Source: Egicoccus sp. AB-alg2 (GTDB lineage Bacteria > Actinomycetota > Nitriliruptoria > Nitriliruptorales > Nitriliruptoraceae). Taken from it: 64,000 bases of DNA. Location of the stretch: assembly GCF_041821065.1 (NCBI RefSeq), contig NZ_JBGUAX010000009.1, positions 62,001-126,000 of the forward strand, given 5' to 3'. A program made the translations under genes and the position numbers. Positions 15,839-24,613 of the stretch are shown one piece after another. The notes beneath the pieces were generated by a model. That model did not search any database. It was not told where the DNA came from and was given only the letters and a program-made list of their open reading frames with translations. Each line of letters opens with the position of its first letter. Position 1 is the first letter of the stretch.

Positions 15839-17137
15839 GTGGCCCGCGACGCCTCGCCCGACACGGGTGCCGGGACCGCGCGCACCCGGCCCGTGTGGCT
15901 GACCGCGCCGGTCCTGACCGTCTCCGCGTTGTCGATCGGGGCGGGCCTGGCCCAGTTCAGCGTCACGGCGGTCATCGGCGACGTCGCTGCCCACTTCGGC
16001 GAGGTCGGCGCCGGCGACGAGGTGGCCGCGCAGATCGGCCTGCCGGCAACCACCCTCGGTGTCGCGCTGGCGTTGGTGCGGGTGTCGTCGCTGGCGAGCC
16101 TGCCGATCGCGGCGCTCGCGGACCGCTTCGGGCGCCGCAACCTGCTGTTGACACTGGCGGCCCTGGGGCTGTTCCTCACTTCCACCGCCGCCCTGTCGCC
16201 CGGCTTCTGGTGGTACGTGGCCCTGGTCGCCCTGGCGCGCCCGGCGCTGTCGACCGTGAACGCGCTGGCGGGCGTCGTGGCCGCGGAGGAGGCGACCTCC
16301 CGCGACCGCTCCGCGGCCATCGCGCTGGTGACGGCGGCCTACGGGCTGGGCGCCGGCGTGGTGTCGGTCGCCCGGGGGGCGCTGCCCGGCGATCCGTCGT
16401 TCCGCGTCGTCACCGCGTTCGCGCTCCTCCCGCTGCTGTTGCTGCCGCTGCTGGCCCGTAAGGTGCGCGAGCCGCGGATCGCCGCACGAGCCACCCATGC
16501 GCAGGGGCTACCGGGCCACGTGCCGCGGTCGCTGGCGAAACCGGTGACGCTGCTGGCCGTCGTCACCGGCGGGATCGCGATCGCCACCGGCCCCGGCTTC
16601 ACCTACCTCTTCGTCTACGGCGAGGGCGTGCTCGGCGCCTCGCCGCTGTTCATCTCCGTGCTGGTGCTCGGTGCGGGACCGGCCGGGCTGGTCGGCATCC
16701 TGCTCGGACGGGCCGGGGCGGATCGGCTCGGGCGCCGCCTCACCGGCGGGCTGATGATGGCGGCGACCGGGGTGTCGATCGCCGTGGCCTACGCCGGCGA
16801 GGTGCCCGCGCTGGCCGTCGGCTACCTGCTGGCGATCGCCTTCAGCAGCGGGTTCGCCCCGGCGGCCGGAGCGCTGGCCGCGGAGATCGCCCCCACCACG
16901 TTCCGCGCGACCGTCGCCGGCTGGATGACCATGGCGGGGGTGCTGGGCGCCGTCCTGGGGCTGCTGTCGTTCGGGGTCCTGGCCGACCTGACGGGCGGGT
17001 TCGCCAACGCCTCGATCGCGATCGGCATCCTCGTGGCGGTGGTAGCGGCGCTGTTCGCCGGCCTGCCGGAGACGCGCGGTCACGAACTCGACCAGGACCT
17101 CGCACCGACCCCCTCGGACGGCGCGCCGGCCGACTGA
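15839..17137 (+). CDS. MFS transporter
   Basis: A 432-residue permease with about 12 membrane helices. The cytoplasmic loop ALADRFGRRNLL between helices 2 and 3 is the MFS motif A, and a weaker copy (GRAGADRLGRRLTGG) occurs in the second half. There are no residues that would fix the substrate; drug or metabolite export and sugar uptake are all possible. A -10 TAGGTT at 15807-15812 precedes it. The GTG at 15839 was taken as start since it lies just ahead of the first helix. The gene is divergent from xthA and convergent with mfd. Confidence 0.8.
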   Translation: MARDASPDTGAGTARTRPVWLTAPVLTVSALSIGAGLAQFSVTAVIGDVAAHFGEVGAGDEVAAQIGLPATTLGVALALVRVSSLASLPIAALADRFGRRNLLLTLAALGLFLTSTAALSPGFWWYVALVALARPALSTVNALAGVVAAEEATSRDRSAAIALVTAAYGLGAGVVSVARGALPGDPSFRVVTAFALLPLLLLPLLARKVREPRIAARATHAQGLPGHVPRSLAKPVTLLAVVTGGIAIATGPGFTYLFVYGEGVLGASPLFISVLVLGAGPAGLVGILLGRAGADRLGRRLTGGLMMAATGVSIAVAYAGEVPALAVGYLLAIAFSSGFAPAAGALAAEIAPTTFRATVAGWMTMAGVLGAVLGLLSFGVLADLTGGFANASIAIGILVAVVAALFAGLPETRGHELDQDLAPTPSDGAPAD

Positions 17138-17166
17138 CGCCGCCCCCGCCGCCGGCGGGCCCGCGG

Positions 17167-20100
17167 TCAGCGACGCGGCTTGGGTGGGGCGATCAGGTCG
17201 CGCAGGGTCGCGGCGACCCAGGCGACCAGGTCGTCGGGCCGCGGCGAGGGCACCGGCAGCTGCAGGGTGAGCTGCTCGCGCTGGTACCGGTACCCGCGGT
17301 GCAGCCGCTCGAGACGGACCAGCTGCGACTCGGTCAGGTCCATCGGCGCCACCCGCAGCCGCCCGGCCGGCGTCAGCGTCACCTCCTGGATCTTCCAGCG
17401 TCGCAGGGCCGCCTTGAGGGCCGCCAGGGTGAGCAGCCGCTCGGCCGGTTCGGGCAGCGGGCCGAACCGGTCGGCGAGCTCGGCCTTGACGTCGCGGACG
17501 CCGCCGGCGTCGCGGATGGCGGAGATGCGCTTGTACAGCTCCAGGCGCTGACGTTCGTCCTCGACGTAGTCGTGCGGCAGGTGGGCGTCGAGCGGCAGCT
17601 CGACCTTGATCTCGACCTCCTCCTCGATCGGCTCGCCGGAGAGGTCGGCCACCTCCTCCTTGAGCAGCTGCGAGTACATCTCGAAGCCCACCGCGGCGAC
17701 CTGGCCCGACTGTTCCGCACCGACGACGTTGCCGGCCCCGCGGATCTCCAGGTCGCGCATCGCGATCGCCAGCCCCGAGCCGAGGCGGGTGTGCTCGGCG
17801 ATCGTCTTCAGCCGCTCGTAGGCGGGCTCGGTGATCGACGCCCCCTCCGGGTAGAGGAAGTAGGCGTAGCCACGCTCGGACGAGCGCCCGACACGCCCGC
17901 GCAGCTGGTGCAGCTGCGAGAGGCCCAGCAGGTCGGCGCGCTCGATGATCAGCGTGTTCGCGTTGGGCACGTCCAGGCCGGACTCGATGATCGTCGTGCA
18001 CACCAGCACGTCGAACTCGCGTTCCCAGAAGCGCACCATGACGCGCTCGAGCTGGCGCTCGTCCATCTGCCCGTGGGCGACCTCGACCCTGGCGTCGGGG
18101 ACCATCTCCTGGATCCCGGCGGCCACCCGATGGATCGAGTCGACCTGGTTGTGGACGTAGAAGACCTGCCCGTCGCGCAACAGCTCGCGGCGAATCGCGA
18201 GGGCGATCTGGGCCTCGTCGTACTCGCTGACGACCGTCATGACCGGCTGGCGGTCCTCGGGCGGCGTCTCGATCACGGACAGGTCGCGCAGGCCGGACAC
18301 GGCCATCTCCAGCGTGCGCGGGATCGGGGTCGCCGACATCGACAGCACGTCGACCGAGGTCCGCAGCTGCTTCAGCCGCTCCTTCTGCGCGACGCCGAAG
18401 CGCTGTTCCTCGTCGGCGACGACCAGCCCGAGCTCCCGCCACCGCACGGTCTTGCCCAACAGGGCGTGGGTGCCCACGACGATGTCGACGGTCCCGGCTG
18501 CCAGCCCGTCGAGGATGCGCTTGCGGTCCTTCGGGGTGGTGAAACGGCTGAGCGACTCGACCTCGACGGGGAAGCCGGAGAAGCGTTCGCGGAAGGTCTC
18601 GAAGTGCTGCTGGGCCAGGATCGTCGTGGGCACCAACACGGCGACCTGCTTGCCGTCGAACACCGCCTTGCCGGCGGCCCGCACGGCCACCTCGGTCTTG
18701 CCGAAACCGACGTCGCCGGCCAGCAACCGGTCCATCGGGACCGGCGTCTCCATGTCGCGTTTGATCTCCTCGATGGTGGTGAGCTGGTCGGGCGTCTCCA
18801 CGTGCGCGAACGCGTCCTCGAGCTCGGCCTGCATGGCCCCGTCGGTCGAGAACGCCGTCCCCGGCGAGTGCATCCGGGCGGCGTAGAGGCGGATGAGGTC
18901 GGCGGCGATGTCGCGGACGGCCTTGCGGACCCGGTTCTTGGCCCGCTCCCACTGCGCCCCGCCCAGCGACATGACGGAGGGGGTCTCGCCGCCCTGGTAG
19001 CGGGTGACCGCGTCGACCTGGTCGGAGGGCACGTACAGCGTGTCGCCGTCGGCGTACTCCAGCAGCACGTAGTCGCGCTTGGCGACCTTGCCGCCCGGGG
19101 CCGGGAACTCACGTGTCACCATGCCGCGGTAGCGGCCGACGCCGTGGGTGCGGTGCACGACCGGGTCGCCCTCGCGCAGCTGCAGCACGGCGTCCGCGGC
19201 GCTGGTGCGGGTGCCCAGACGCCGGTTGGCCCGTCGTCGCCGGGGACCGAAGACGTCCCAGGTGCCGAGCACGGCCAACGCGAGCTCGTCCGACCGGAAG
19301 CCCGTCCGCAGGCGGCTGACGGTCACCTCGACGCGGCGGCCCTGCGGCTCGGGGGGGAGCGCGCCCACGATCGCGGAGGGCACGCCCTGCTCGCCCAGCA
19401 CGTCGGCGATCCGGCGCGCCGGCCCGTCGGCGTCGACGGCGACGACGACGCGCTTGCCCTCGCGTAGCAGCCCGTTGGCCCGCTCCGCGAGCGTGACGAC
19501 GTCGCCGCGGAAGGAGTCCCACGGCGCGCCGGGCAGCCGCGTCCCCCCGGCGGCACCGAACGGAGTCAGCCGCCAGATCCGCTGCGGGCTGCGCGCCAGC
19601 AGCTGGTCGGGGGTGGCGAAGTTGGTGCCCTGCAGCGGGACCTCCGCGCCGGCCACCGTGTCGAGCGCGGCACCGTCCTGCCCGGCGAACGCGGCCGTCT
19701 GCCACGCGGTCTCCGCCAGGACCTCGGCCTCCTCGCGCAGCTTCGTGGCACGCTCCTGCAGCAGCAGCGGGTCGAGCAGCGCGAGCCCCGCCGTGTCGGG
19801 CAGGAAGTCGCTCAGCAACGCCGGTTCGTCGCGCAGCAGCAGCACCAGCGCCTCGGCGCCCTCGAAGGTCTGCCCGTCGGCGAGCCGGTCGAGCGACTCG
19901 GTCAACTCGGGCCAGTCCGCGACACGGGCGCGGGCCGTCTCGCGCAGGGCGTCGTCGAGCACCAGCTCCCGGGCCGGGTCGATGACCACGCGCTCCACCG
20001 CGTCGGTGGAACGCTGGTCGCCGACCGAGAACTCACGCAGCGATTCGACGTCGTCGCCCCAGAACTCCACGCGCACGGCGTGGTCGCCACCGGTGGGGAA

Positions 20101-20685
20101 CACGTCCACGATGCCGCCGCGCACGGCGAACTCGCCGCGCGCCTCGACCTGCGTCGTCCGGCTGTAGCCGAGGGCGGCCAGGCCCTCGACCAGCCGGTCG
20201 AAGCCGTCCCACCTCGAAGTCAGTTCGATCGGCCGTTGTGCGGTCAGGGCCGGATCCATCGGCTGCACGGCGGCCCGCACCGGCGCGACCACGACCTGCA
20301 ACGGGCGCTCGTGCGCGTCGGGGTGGCAGAGCCGGTCGAGCACCGCGAGGCGCCTCCCGACGGTGCGCGGCTGCGGCGACAGCCGCTCGTGGGGCAGCGT
20401 CTCCCAGGCGGGGAAGACCGCGACGCGGTCCTCGCCGAGATAGGCCGCGATGCCGTCGGCGACCGCTTCGGCGTCGGAGGTGCGCGGCGTGAGGACCAGC
20501 AGGGGCGCCGCCCGCTCGGCGAGCAGGCTCAGCACGTACGGGCGCACCGACGGCACGCAGACCAACTCGTCCTCGGCCTCGAGCTCCTCCGGCCACTCGG
20601 CACGGCCCGGACGCAGCGCCGCGGCGAGCGGGCCGACGGCGATGCCGGGATCCAGGACGTCGTCGATACTGGCTGGTGCGCTCAC
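17167..20685 (-). CDS. mfd: Transcription-repair coupling factor Mfd
   Basis: A 1172-residue DNA translocase that removes stalled RNA polymerase and recruits UvrA. Domains in order: UvrB-like module (1-330), an intermediate region, the RNA polymerase-interacting CarD-like domain (about 460-560, VHRTHGVGRYRG), the RecG-like helicase with Walker A GDVGFGKTEVAVR and DEEQ box VVADEEQRFG, the second RecA lobe with GRVGRSSERGYAYF, and the C-terminal TRCF domain. The GTG at 20685 has GAGG 8 nt upstream and gives the standard length. All helicase motifs appear intact. Confidence 0.95.
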   Translation of the reverse strand: MSAPASIDDVLDPGIAVGPLAAALRPGRAEWPEELEAEDELVCVPSVRPYVLSLLAERAAPLLVLTPRTSDAEAVADGIAAYLGEDRVAVFPAWETLPHERLSPQPRTVGRRLAVLDRLCHPDAHERPLQVVVAPVRAAVQPMDPALTAQRPIELTSRWDGFDRLVEGLAALGYSRTTQVEARGEFAVRGGIVDVFPTGGDHAVRVEFWGDDVESLREFSVGDQRSTDAVERVVIDPARELVLDDALRETARARVADWPELTESLDRLADGQTFEGAEALVLLLRDEPALLSDFLPDTAGLALLDPLLLQERATKLREEAEVLAETAWQTAAFAGQDGAALDTVAGAEVPLQGTNFATPDQLLARSPQRIWRLTPFGAAGGTRLPGAPWDSFRGDVVTLAERANGLLREGKRVVVAVDADGPARRIADVLGEQGVPSAIVGALPPEPQGRRVEVTVSRLRTGFRSDELALAVLGTWDVFGPRRRRANRRLGTRTSAADAVLQLREGDPVVHRTHGVGRYRGMVTREFPAPGGKVAKRDYVLLEYADGDTLYVPSDQVDAVTRYQGGETPSVMSLGGAQWERAKNRVRKAVRDIAADLIRLYAARMHSPGTAFSTDGAMQAELEDAFAHVETPDQLTTIEEIKRDMETPVPMDRLLAGDVGFGKTEVAVRAAGKAVFDGKQVAVLVPTTILAQQHFETFRERFSGFPVEVESLSRFTTPKDRKRILDGLAAGTVDIVVGTHALLGKTVRWRELGLVVADEEQRFGVAQKERLKQLRTSVDVLSMSATPIPRTLEMAVSGLRDLSVIETPPEDRQPVMTVVSEYDEAQIALAIRRELLRDGQVFYVHNQVDSIHRVAAGIQEMVPDARVEVAHGQMDERQLERVMVRFWEREFDVLVCTTIIESGLDVPNANTLIIERADLLGLSQLHQLRGRVGRSSERGYAYFLYPEGASITEPAYERLKTIAEHTRLGSGLAIAMRDLEIRGAGNVVGAEQSGQVAAVGFEMYSQLLKEEVADLSGEPIEEEVEIKVELPLDAHLPHDYVEDERQRLELYKRISAIRDAGGVRDVKAELADRFGPLPEPAERLLTLAALKAALRRWKIQEVTLTPAGRLRVAPMDLTESQLVRLERLHRGYRYQREQLTLQLPVPSPRPDDLVAWVAATLRDLIAPPKPRR

Positions 20686-20888
20686 GGTCGACCTCGGCTG
20701 GAGCGGTGGCGGTGGCGGCGTGCCACCGGGGACGGACGCCGCAAAGGCCGACCCGGACGCCGACGGGGTGCGTCGGCCGGCTCGGCGCATGATGGTGGCG
20801 TGTGCGATTGGCGACGCGCCCGCGCGAAGGCGTCCGCGCGGCACGTGCCTCGACAGTGTGCCGCTCGACCACGACCCGAGCGAACCGT

Positions 20889-20894
20889 TACCGT
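20889..20894 (+). promoter_or_regulatory. -10 box TACCGT, leaderless promoter
   Basis: TACCGT ends 6 nt before the ATG of a 23-codon ORF at 20901, the same geometry as at other leaderless genes in this window. Confidence 0.45.
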
Positions 20895-20900
20895 GTGCGC

Positions 20901-20972
20901 ATGGCCGCTTCGCAGCGTCGACGCTTTCCGTGCCCCCCGGTCGTCCGGGGGGTCGAGCGCCGCTCGCGCTGA
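20901..20972 (+). CDS. Putative leader peptide, 23 codons
   Basis: The short ORF encodes MAASQRRRFPCP followed by PVVRGVERRSR. Arg makes up 7 of 23 residues, with single Phe and Cys codons. It begins directly after a -10 box and runs across the first arm pair of the downstream hairpins, as leader peptides of attenuators do. There is no run of one regulatory codon other than three consecutive Arg codons, so its logic is unclear. Confidence 0.4.
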   Translation: MAASQRRRFPCPPVVRGVERRSR

Positions 20973-21004
20973 CGCGCACCTCGCTCCCCCGATCCACCGG
21001 GGGG
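20933..21004 (+). promoter_or_regulatory. Possible attenuator: four mutually complementary GC arms
   Basis: CCCCCCGG (20933-20940) pairs perfectly with CCGGGGGG (20945-20952). CCCCCG (20986-20991) pairs with CGGGGG (20998-21003), which lies inside an identical CCGGGGGG octamer (20997-21004). Arms 1:2 and 3:4, or alternatively 2:3 or 1:4, can therefore form. No T-run follows the last hairpin. Confidence 0.4.
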
Positions 21005-21064
21005 CGTCGCGACACCACCGCGCCCGACGAGGCGCACACGCGACGACACGAGGAGCGCTCTGCC

Positions 21065-22226
21065 ATGACCACGTCGACCACGACGTTGCCGGCGGCGACC
21101 GTCCGCCGGCTGCTGACCCTACGTGACCTGACCGACCCGACCGCCGGCGCGCACGCGCTGCAGGAAGCCGTCGACCGCATCGAGGCGGCGCTGGCGAACG
21201 CCGCGGCCGTGCCCGTCCACCGCCACCGACCCAACCCGGTGGTGGCGGTCGCCGACAACTACGACCGGCTGGGCTATCCCCCGGACGCCGCGGCTCGCGA
21301 CGCCCGCTACAGCCGCTATCTCACCGCCGACCTGATGCTGCGGGCCCACACGTCGGCGGCGATGCCGCTGCTGCACGAGCGGCTCGCCGCCGGGGATCTC
21401 CATGCCGGCGAGACCGACCTGCTGTTGAGCGTGCCGGGACTCGCCTACCGCCGTGACGTGGTGGATCGCCAGCACGTGGGCGAACCGCATCAACTGGACC
21501 TCTGGCGGGTGCGCCGCGACGGACCGCCCCTGACCGTGGAAGACCTCGAGGCACAGATCACCACGGTGATCGACGCGGTACTGCCTGGACGCCGCTGGCG
21601 GACCGAGCCGCGGGTCCACCCCTACACGACGGACGGCCGCCAGATCGACGCCGCCGCCGACGACGGCAGCTGGGTCGAGGTGGGCGAGTGCGGCCGCACG
21701 CACCCGGAGGTCCTGCGCCGCGCCGGCCTGGACCCGTCGACCGTGTCGGGGCTGGCGATGGGCCTCGGGCTGGATCGGCTGGTGAATGCTGGCCAAGGGC
21801 CTCGACGACATCCGACTGCTGCGTGCCACCGACCCGCGGATCGCGAGGCAGATGCTGGACCTGTCGCCCTACGTCCCGGTGTCGTCGATGCCGCCCGTGC
21901 GCCGTGACCTGTCGCTGGCGATGGACGCCGAACCGGACCCCGAACTCCTCGGTGACCACGTCCGCGACCTGCTGGGGGCCGACGCCGCCGCAGTCGAGCA
22001 GGTGCAGGTCCTGGCCAGCACGCCGGTCGCGCGACTGCCGCAGGTGGCACGCGAACGACTCGGTGCGCGGGACGGGCAGGTCAACGTCCTGGTCCGTGTG
22101 GTCCTGCGCGACCTGGACCGCACACTCACGGCAGACGAGGCCAACATGCTGCGCGACCGGATCCACGCCGCGCTGCACCGCGGCACGGTGTGGCAGTGGG
22201 CGACCGGGTCGCCGCCCGAGCCCTAG
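21065..22226 (+). pseudogene. PheS-like class II ligase with FDX-ACB domain, interrupted by +1 frameshift
   Basis: Homologue of the phenylalanyl-tRNA synthetase alpha subunit joined to a C-terminal ferredoxin-fold anticodon-binding domain, the layout of monomeric mitochondrial PheRS. Motif 1 region LRAHTSAAMP, motif 2 YRRDVVDRQHVGEPHQ and motif 3 GLAMGLGLDRL lie in one frame. The continuation (MLAKGLDDIRLLRATDPRI, then MPPVRRDLSLAM of the FDX-ACB domain) lies in another. The switch is at 21785-21786, in GTGAATG, where one extra A breaks an otherwise intact reading of about 386 residues. The N-terminal tRNA-binding coiled coil of true PheS is missing, so a specialised ligase rather than the housekeeping enzyme is likely. 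It may be a pseudogene, a sequencing error or two coupled ORFs. Confidence 0.75.
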
Positions 22227-22879
22227 CGCGGCTTCGGGCGTGGGCGGCGCGCCATGTTCGGATCGATGCCCTGCGGGATCGGCGGTGCCTTGTCGAGCGG
22301 CTTGAGCCGGCGTTCGAGCTTGGGCACCTCGGTCTTCTTCAACTCGCGCGGCAACTTGTTCATGGTGAACTGCAGCTTGTTGAGCGCGACCGTGTCGTCC
22401 CGCCCGTCGCCGACCACCAGCGTGTGCAGCGGCGCGTCACCGGCGACGCGCTGCAGGCGCTTGCGTTCCTTGGCGAGCAGGCCCTTGACGCGCTGACGCG
22501 ACGAGCCCTCGGCGACCAGCACGATGCCGCAGCGACCGACGACGCGGTGCACCAGGTCCTGCTTGGCGTTCACGGCCACGGCGGGGGTCACGAACCACTG
22601 GCCACGCATCTGCTGCAGGACCGCCGCCGCGGCCCCGGGGTGACCCTCCAGGGCGGCGAACTGCGCCTTCTGCAGCCGCCGGTTGAAGACGACCATCGCC
22701 CCCATCATCGTGAACAGGATGGCGAGCGGGATCGCGAGCCACGGCGTGATCAGCAAGCCGAGCAACGCGCCCACGAGCAGGCCGAGCAGCGCACCGCCGG
22801 CGATCCAGGCCGGGGCCTTGGGGTCGACCTGCTTGAGCTGCCCCCAGGCCAGCCGGATCTGCTGGAGCCTCTCCTTCAC
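22223..22879 (-). CDS. DUF4191 family membrane protein
   Basis: A 218-residue protein of an actinobacterial family of unknown function. It has a short basic N-terminus, two adjacent membrane helices at about residues 25-70 (AGGALLGLLVGALLGLLITP and LAIPLAILFTMMGAMVVF), and a conserved cytosolic domain beginning FNRRLQKAQFAALEGHPGAA. The GTG overlaps the stop of pth (GTGA), so the two genes are coupled. Its stop overlaps the convergent stop of the PheS-like gene. No enzymatic motif is visible. Confidence 0.85.
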   Translation of the reverse strand: MKERLQQIRLAWGQLKQVDPKAPAWIAGGALLGLLVGALLGLLITPWLAIPLAILFTMMGAMVVFNRRLQKAQFAALEGHPGAAAAVLQQMRGQWFVTPAVAVNAKQDLVHRVVGRCGIVLVAEGSSRQRVKGLLAKERKRLQRVAGDAPLHTLVVGDGRDDTVALNKLQFTMNKLPRELKKTEVPKLERRLKPLDKAPPIPQGIDPNMARRPRPKPR

Positions 22880-23484
22880 GACCGTCTCCTCGCGTCGTCT
22901 CCGCGTGCGCCGTGGTAGCGGTTCTGTGTGGGCTCGAGGCCCTCCGTGGCGAGCATCACGACCGCGTCGGCCGCCTCTTCGAGGGTGACGTCGACGATCT
23001 CGCGCTCGGCCGGCGAGAACCTTCGCAGCACGAAGTCCTTGCCGGGCATGCGCCCCGGCGGCCGGCCGATCCCGATGCGCACGCGCAGGTAGTCCCGGCT
23101 GCCGAGGGCCCGATCGAGGTCCTTCAGCCCATTGTGGCCTGCGGGGCTGCCGCCCCGCTTGACCTTGAGTGCGCCCGGTTCCACGTCGAGGTCGTCGTGC
23201 AGGGCGATGATGCGGTCGACCGGGACCTTGAACCAGGCCGCGGCCTGCTGGACGGGCCCGCCCGAGGTGTTCATGTAGCTCTGCGGGATGGCCAGCGCGA
23301 AGCGACGTCCGGCGACCTTGACCTCGGCGGTCTCGCAGCGGGCCCGTTTGTTGCGGGTCAACTGCGCGTGCTCGCGACGGGCGAAGGCGCGGACCGCGTC
23401 CGCGCCCACGTTGTGCCGGGTACCGCCGTATTCGAGTTCGGGGTTGCCGAGGCCGACGACGAGCCAGCGGTCGTCGTCGGCCAC
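22876..23484 (-). CDS. pth: Peptidyl-tRNA hydrolase
   Basis: A 202-residue enzyme that releases tRNA from stalled peptidyl-tRNA. Signature segments are VGLGNPELEYGGTRHNVG with the catalytic His, PQSYMNTSGGPV, HDDLDVEPGALKVKRGG with the essential Asp, and GHNGLKD. The gene lies directly downstream of rplY (29 nt), the usual pairing in bacteria, and continues into the DUF4191 gene with a 4-nt overlap. Confidence 0.95.
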   Translation of the reverse strand: MADDDRWLVVGLGNPELEYGGTRHNVGADAVRAFARREHAQLTRNKRARCETAEVKVAGRRFALAIPQSYMNTSGGPVQQAAAWFKVPVDRIIALHDDLDVEPGALKVKRGGSPAGHNGLKDLDRALGSRDYLRVRIGIGRPPGRMPGKDFVLRRFSPAEREIVDVTLEEAADAVVMLATEGLEPTQNRYHGARGDDARRRS

Positions 23485-23513
23485 GGGTGAACTCCTGAAG
23501 AAGCGCAGGGCCC

Positions 23514-24203
23514 TCAGGCCTCCTCGGCCTCGGCGGGCTCGGCGACGACGTCCTCGGCCGGTTGGGCTTCGGCCTCGACCTCGACACCGGTCTCCTCGCC
23601 GGCGCCGACGGCCTCCTCGAGGGCCTCGAGCTCGGCCTCGCTGACCGGGGCGTTGATCGTCACGACGGTGGTGTCGGGGTCGGTCTCGAACTCCGCGCCC
23701 TCGGGGAGCTGGTCCTGGAGGTCCTCGATGCGCTTGACGTCGCCGATCTCCATGCCCTCGACCGAGATCTCCAGCGAGTTGGGCACGTCGAGCGGACGGA
23801 CCAGCACCGGGGCGGTGTAGAGGATCTGGTTGACCACGCCACCGCCGGGCGCGACGTCCTCCTCGCCGACGAGGTGGATCGGCACCTCGACGGAGATCTG
23901 CGAGTCGGTGTCGACGGCGAGGAAGTCGACGTGGAGGGTCTCCTGGCGGACCGGGTGGATCTGCAGGTCGCGGGCCAGGGTGAGGTGGGTGCTGCCCTCG
24001 ATGTCCAGGCGGATCATGGCGTTGCGGCCGGCCTCGGTGTGCAAGGCGTGGTACAGCTCGAGCGCGTCGACGCTGACCGGCGTCGGGTCGACCTTGTAGC
24101 CGTACACGATGCCGGGGACCCGGCCTTCCTTGCGCAGACGGCCGGCGGCGCCCTTGCCCTGGTGGGTGCGCTTCTGGGCGCTGAGCGGGACCTGCTTCGA
24201 CAC
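23514..24203 (-). CDS. rplY: 50S ribosomal protein L25/general stress protein Ctc
   Basis: A 229-residue long-form L25 (TL5/Ctc type) that binds 5S rRNA. The N-terminal L25 domain (residues 1-90, GRLRKEGRVPGIVYG) is followed by the C-terminal TL5 beta domain (100-185) and an acidic Glu/Ala-rich tail of about 35 residues. The GTG at 24203 is preceded by GAGGAG. It heads the rplY-pth-DUF4191 operon. Confidence 0.93.
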   Translation of the reverse strand: MSKQVPLSAQKRTHQGKGAAGRLRKEGRVPGIVYGYKVDPTPVSVDALELYHALHTEAGRNAMIRLDIEGSTHLTLARDLQIHPVRQETLHVDFLAVDTDSQISVEVPIHLVGEEDVAPGGGVVNQILYTAPVLVRPLDVPNSLEISVEGMEIGDVKRIEDLQDQLPEGAEFETDPDTTVVTINAPVSEAELEALEEAVGAGEETGVEVEAEAQPAEDVVAEPAEAEEA

Positions 24204-24506
24204 GGTGGTGCTCCTCGGGATGTTCTTCGTCCCCGGCGTGGGTCGGTCACCGTCTGTCGCGGCGAGCCCCCGGTCGGGAGCCGACCGCGGCGTGCCCGTG
24301 CGGGCGTGTCGTGCGGCGGCGAGATGTCACGTGGGGTGTGCGTGTGCGCGGCGGTGAACGCGGGAGTTCGGTGACGGCCGGACACGCGGCCGGCCCGCGA
24401 ACGAGAACGACGCGGGCCGTGGCACACGAGCGTACCCGTCCGCTCGCGGCCCCGGCAACCGGGCCGGGGCGATTCCACCCCGCGCAGCGCTCCGACCCGT
24501 AGGGAC

Positions 24507-24580
24507 GGGGCAACGAGGGCGCGGACCCGCGCGACCGCCAACGACACCGCAGCGGAGGGATGGGGGGCAACGAGGGCGCG
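24507..24580. repeat. 17-bp direct repeat pair
   Basis: GGGGCAACGAGGGCGCG occurs at 24507-24523 and again at 24564-24580, 57 bp apart. No third copy was seen in the intergenic region. The function is unknown. Confidence 0.6.
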
Positions 24581-24588
24581 AAGCGCCC
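24574..24588 (-). terminator. Hairpin downstream of prs
   Basis: GGGCGC-GAA-GCGCCC forms a perfect 6-bp stem 26 nt beyond the prs stop. It is G-rich without a T-run on either strand, and is a candidate terminator only. Confidence 0.35.
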
Positions 24589-24613
24589 GAGAAGGGGGAC
24601 CCATCCCCAGAAT

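Larger units (their letters stand above)
20686..21064 (+). other. Intergenic leader region between mfd and PheS-like gene
   Basis: Positions 20686-20880 show no gene that I can support. The remainder contains a -10 box, a short ORF and four complementary GC-rich arms, annotated separately, and ends in the ribosome-binding site GAGGAGCG ahead of the ATG at 21065. Confidence 0.5.
24204..24613. other. Long intergenic region between prs and rplY
   Basis: No convincing gene. It should contain the rplY promoter. It also holds two copies of a 17-bp repeat (24507 and 24564) and a hairpin behind prs, both listed separately. Confidence 0.6.

Noticed and set aside
20901-21064. T-box riboswitch before the PheS-like gene
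   Set aside because: ACCACCGCG near 21018 loosely recalls the T-box sequence, but the full conserved 14-mer and a specifier stem are missing.
21780-21792. Programmed ribosomal frameshift in the PheS-like gene
   Set aside because: There is no slippery heptamer or downstream structure at GTGAATG; a mutation, sequencing error or stop/restart is simpler.
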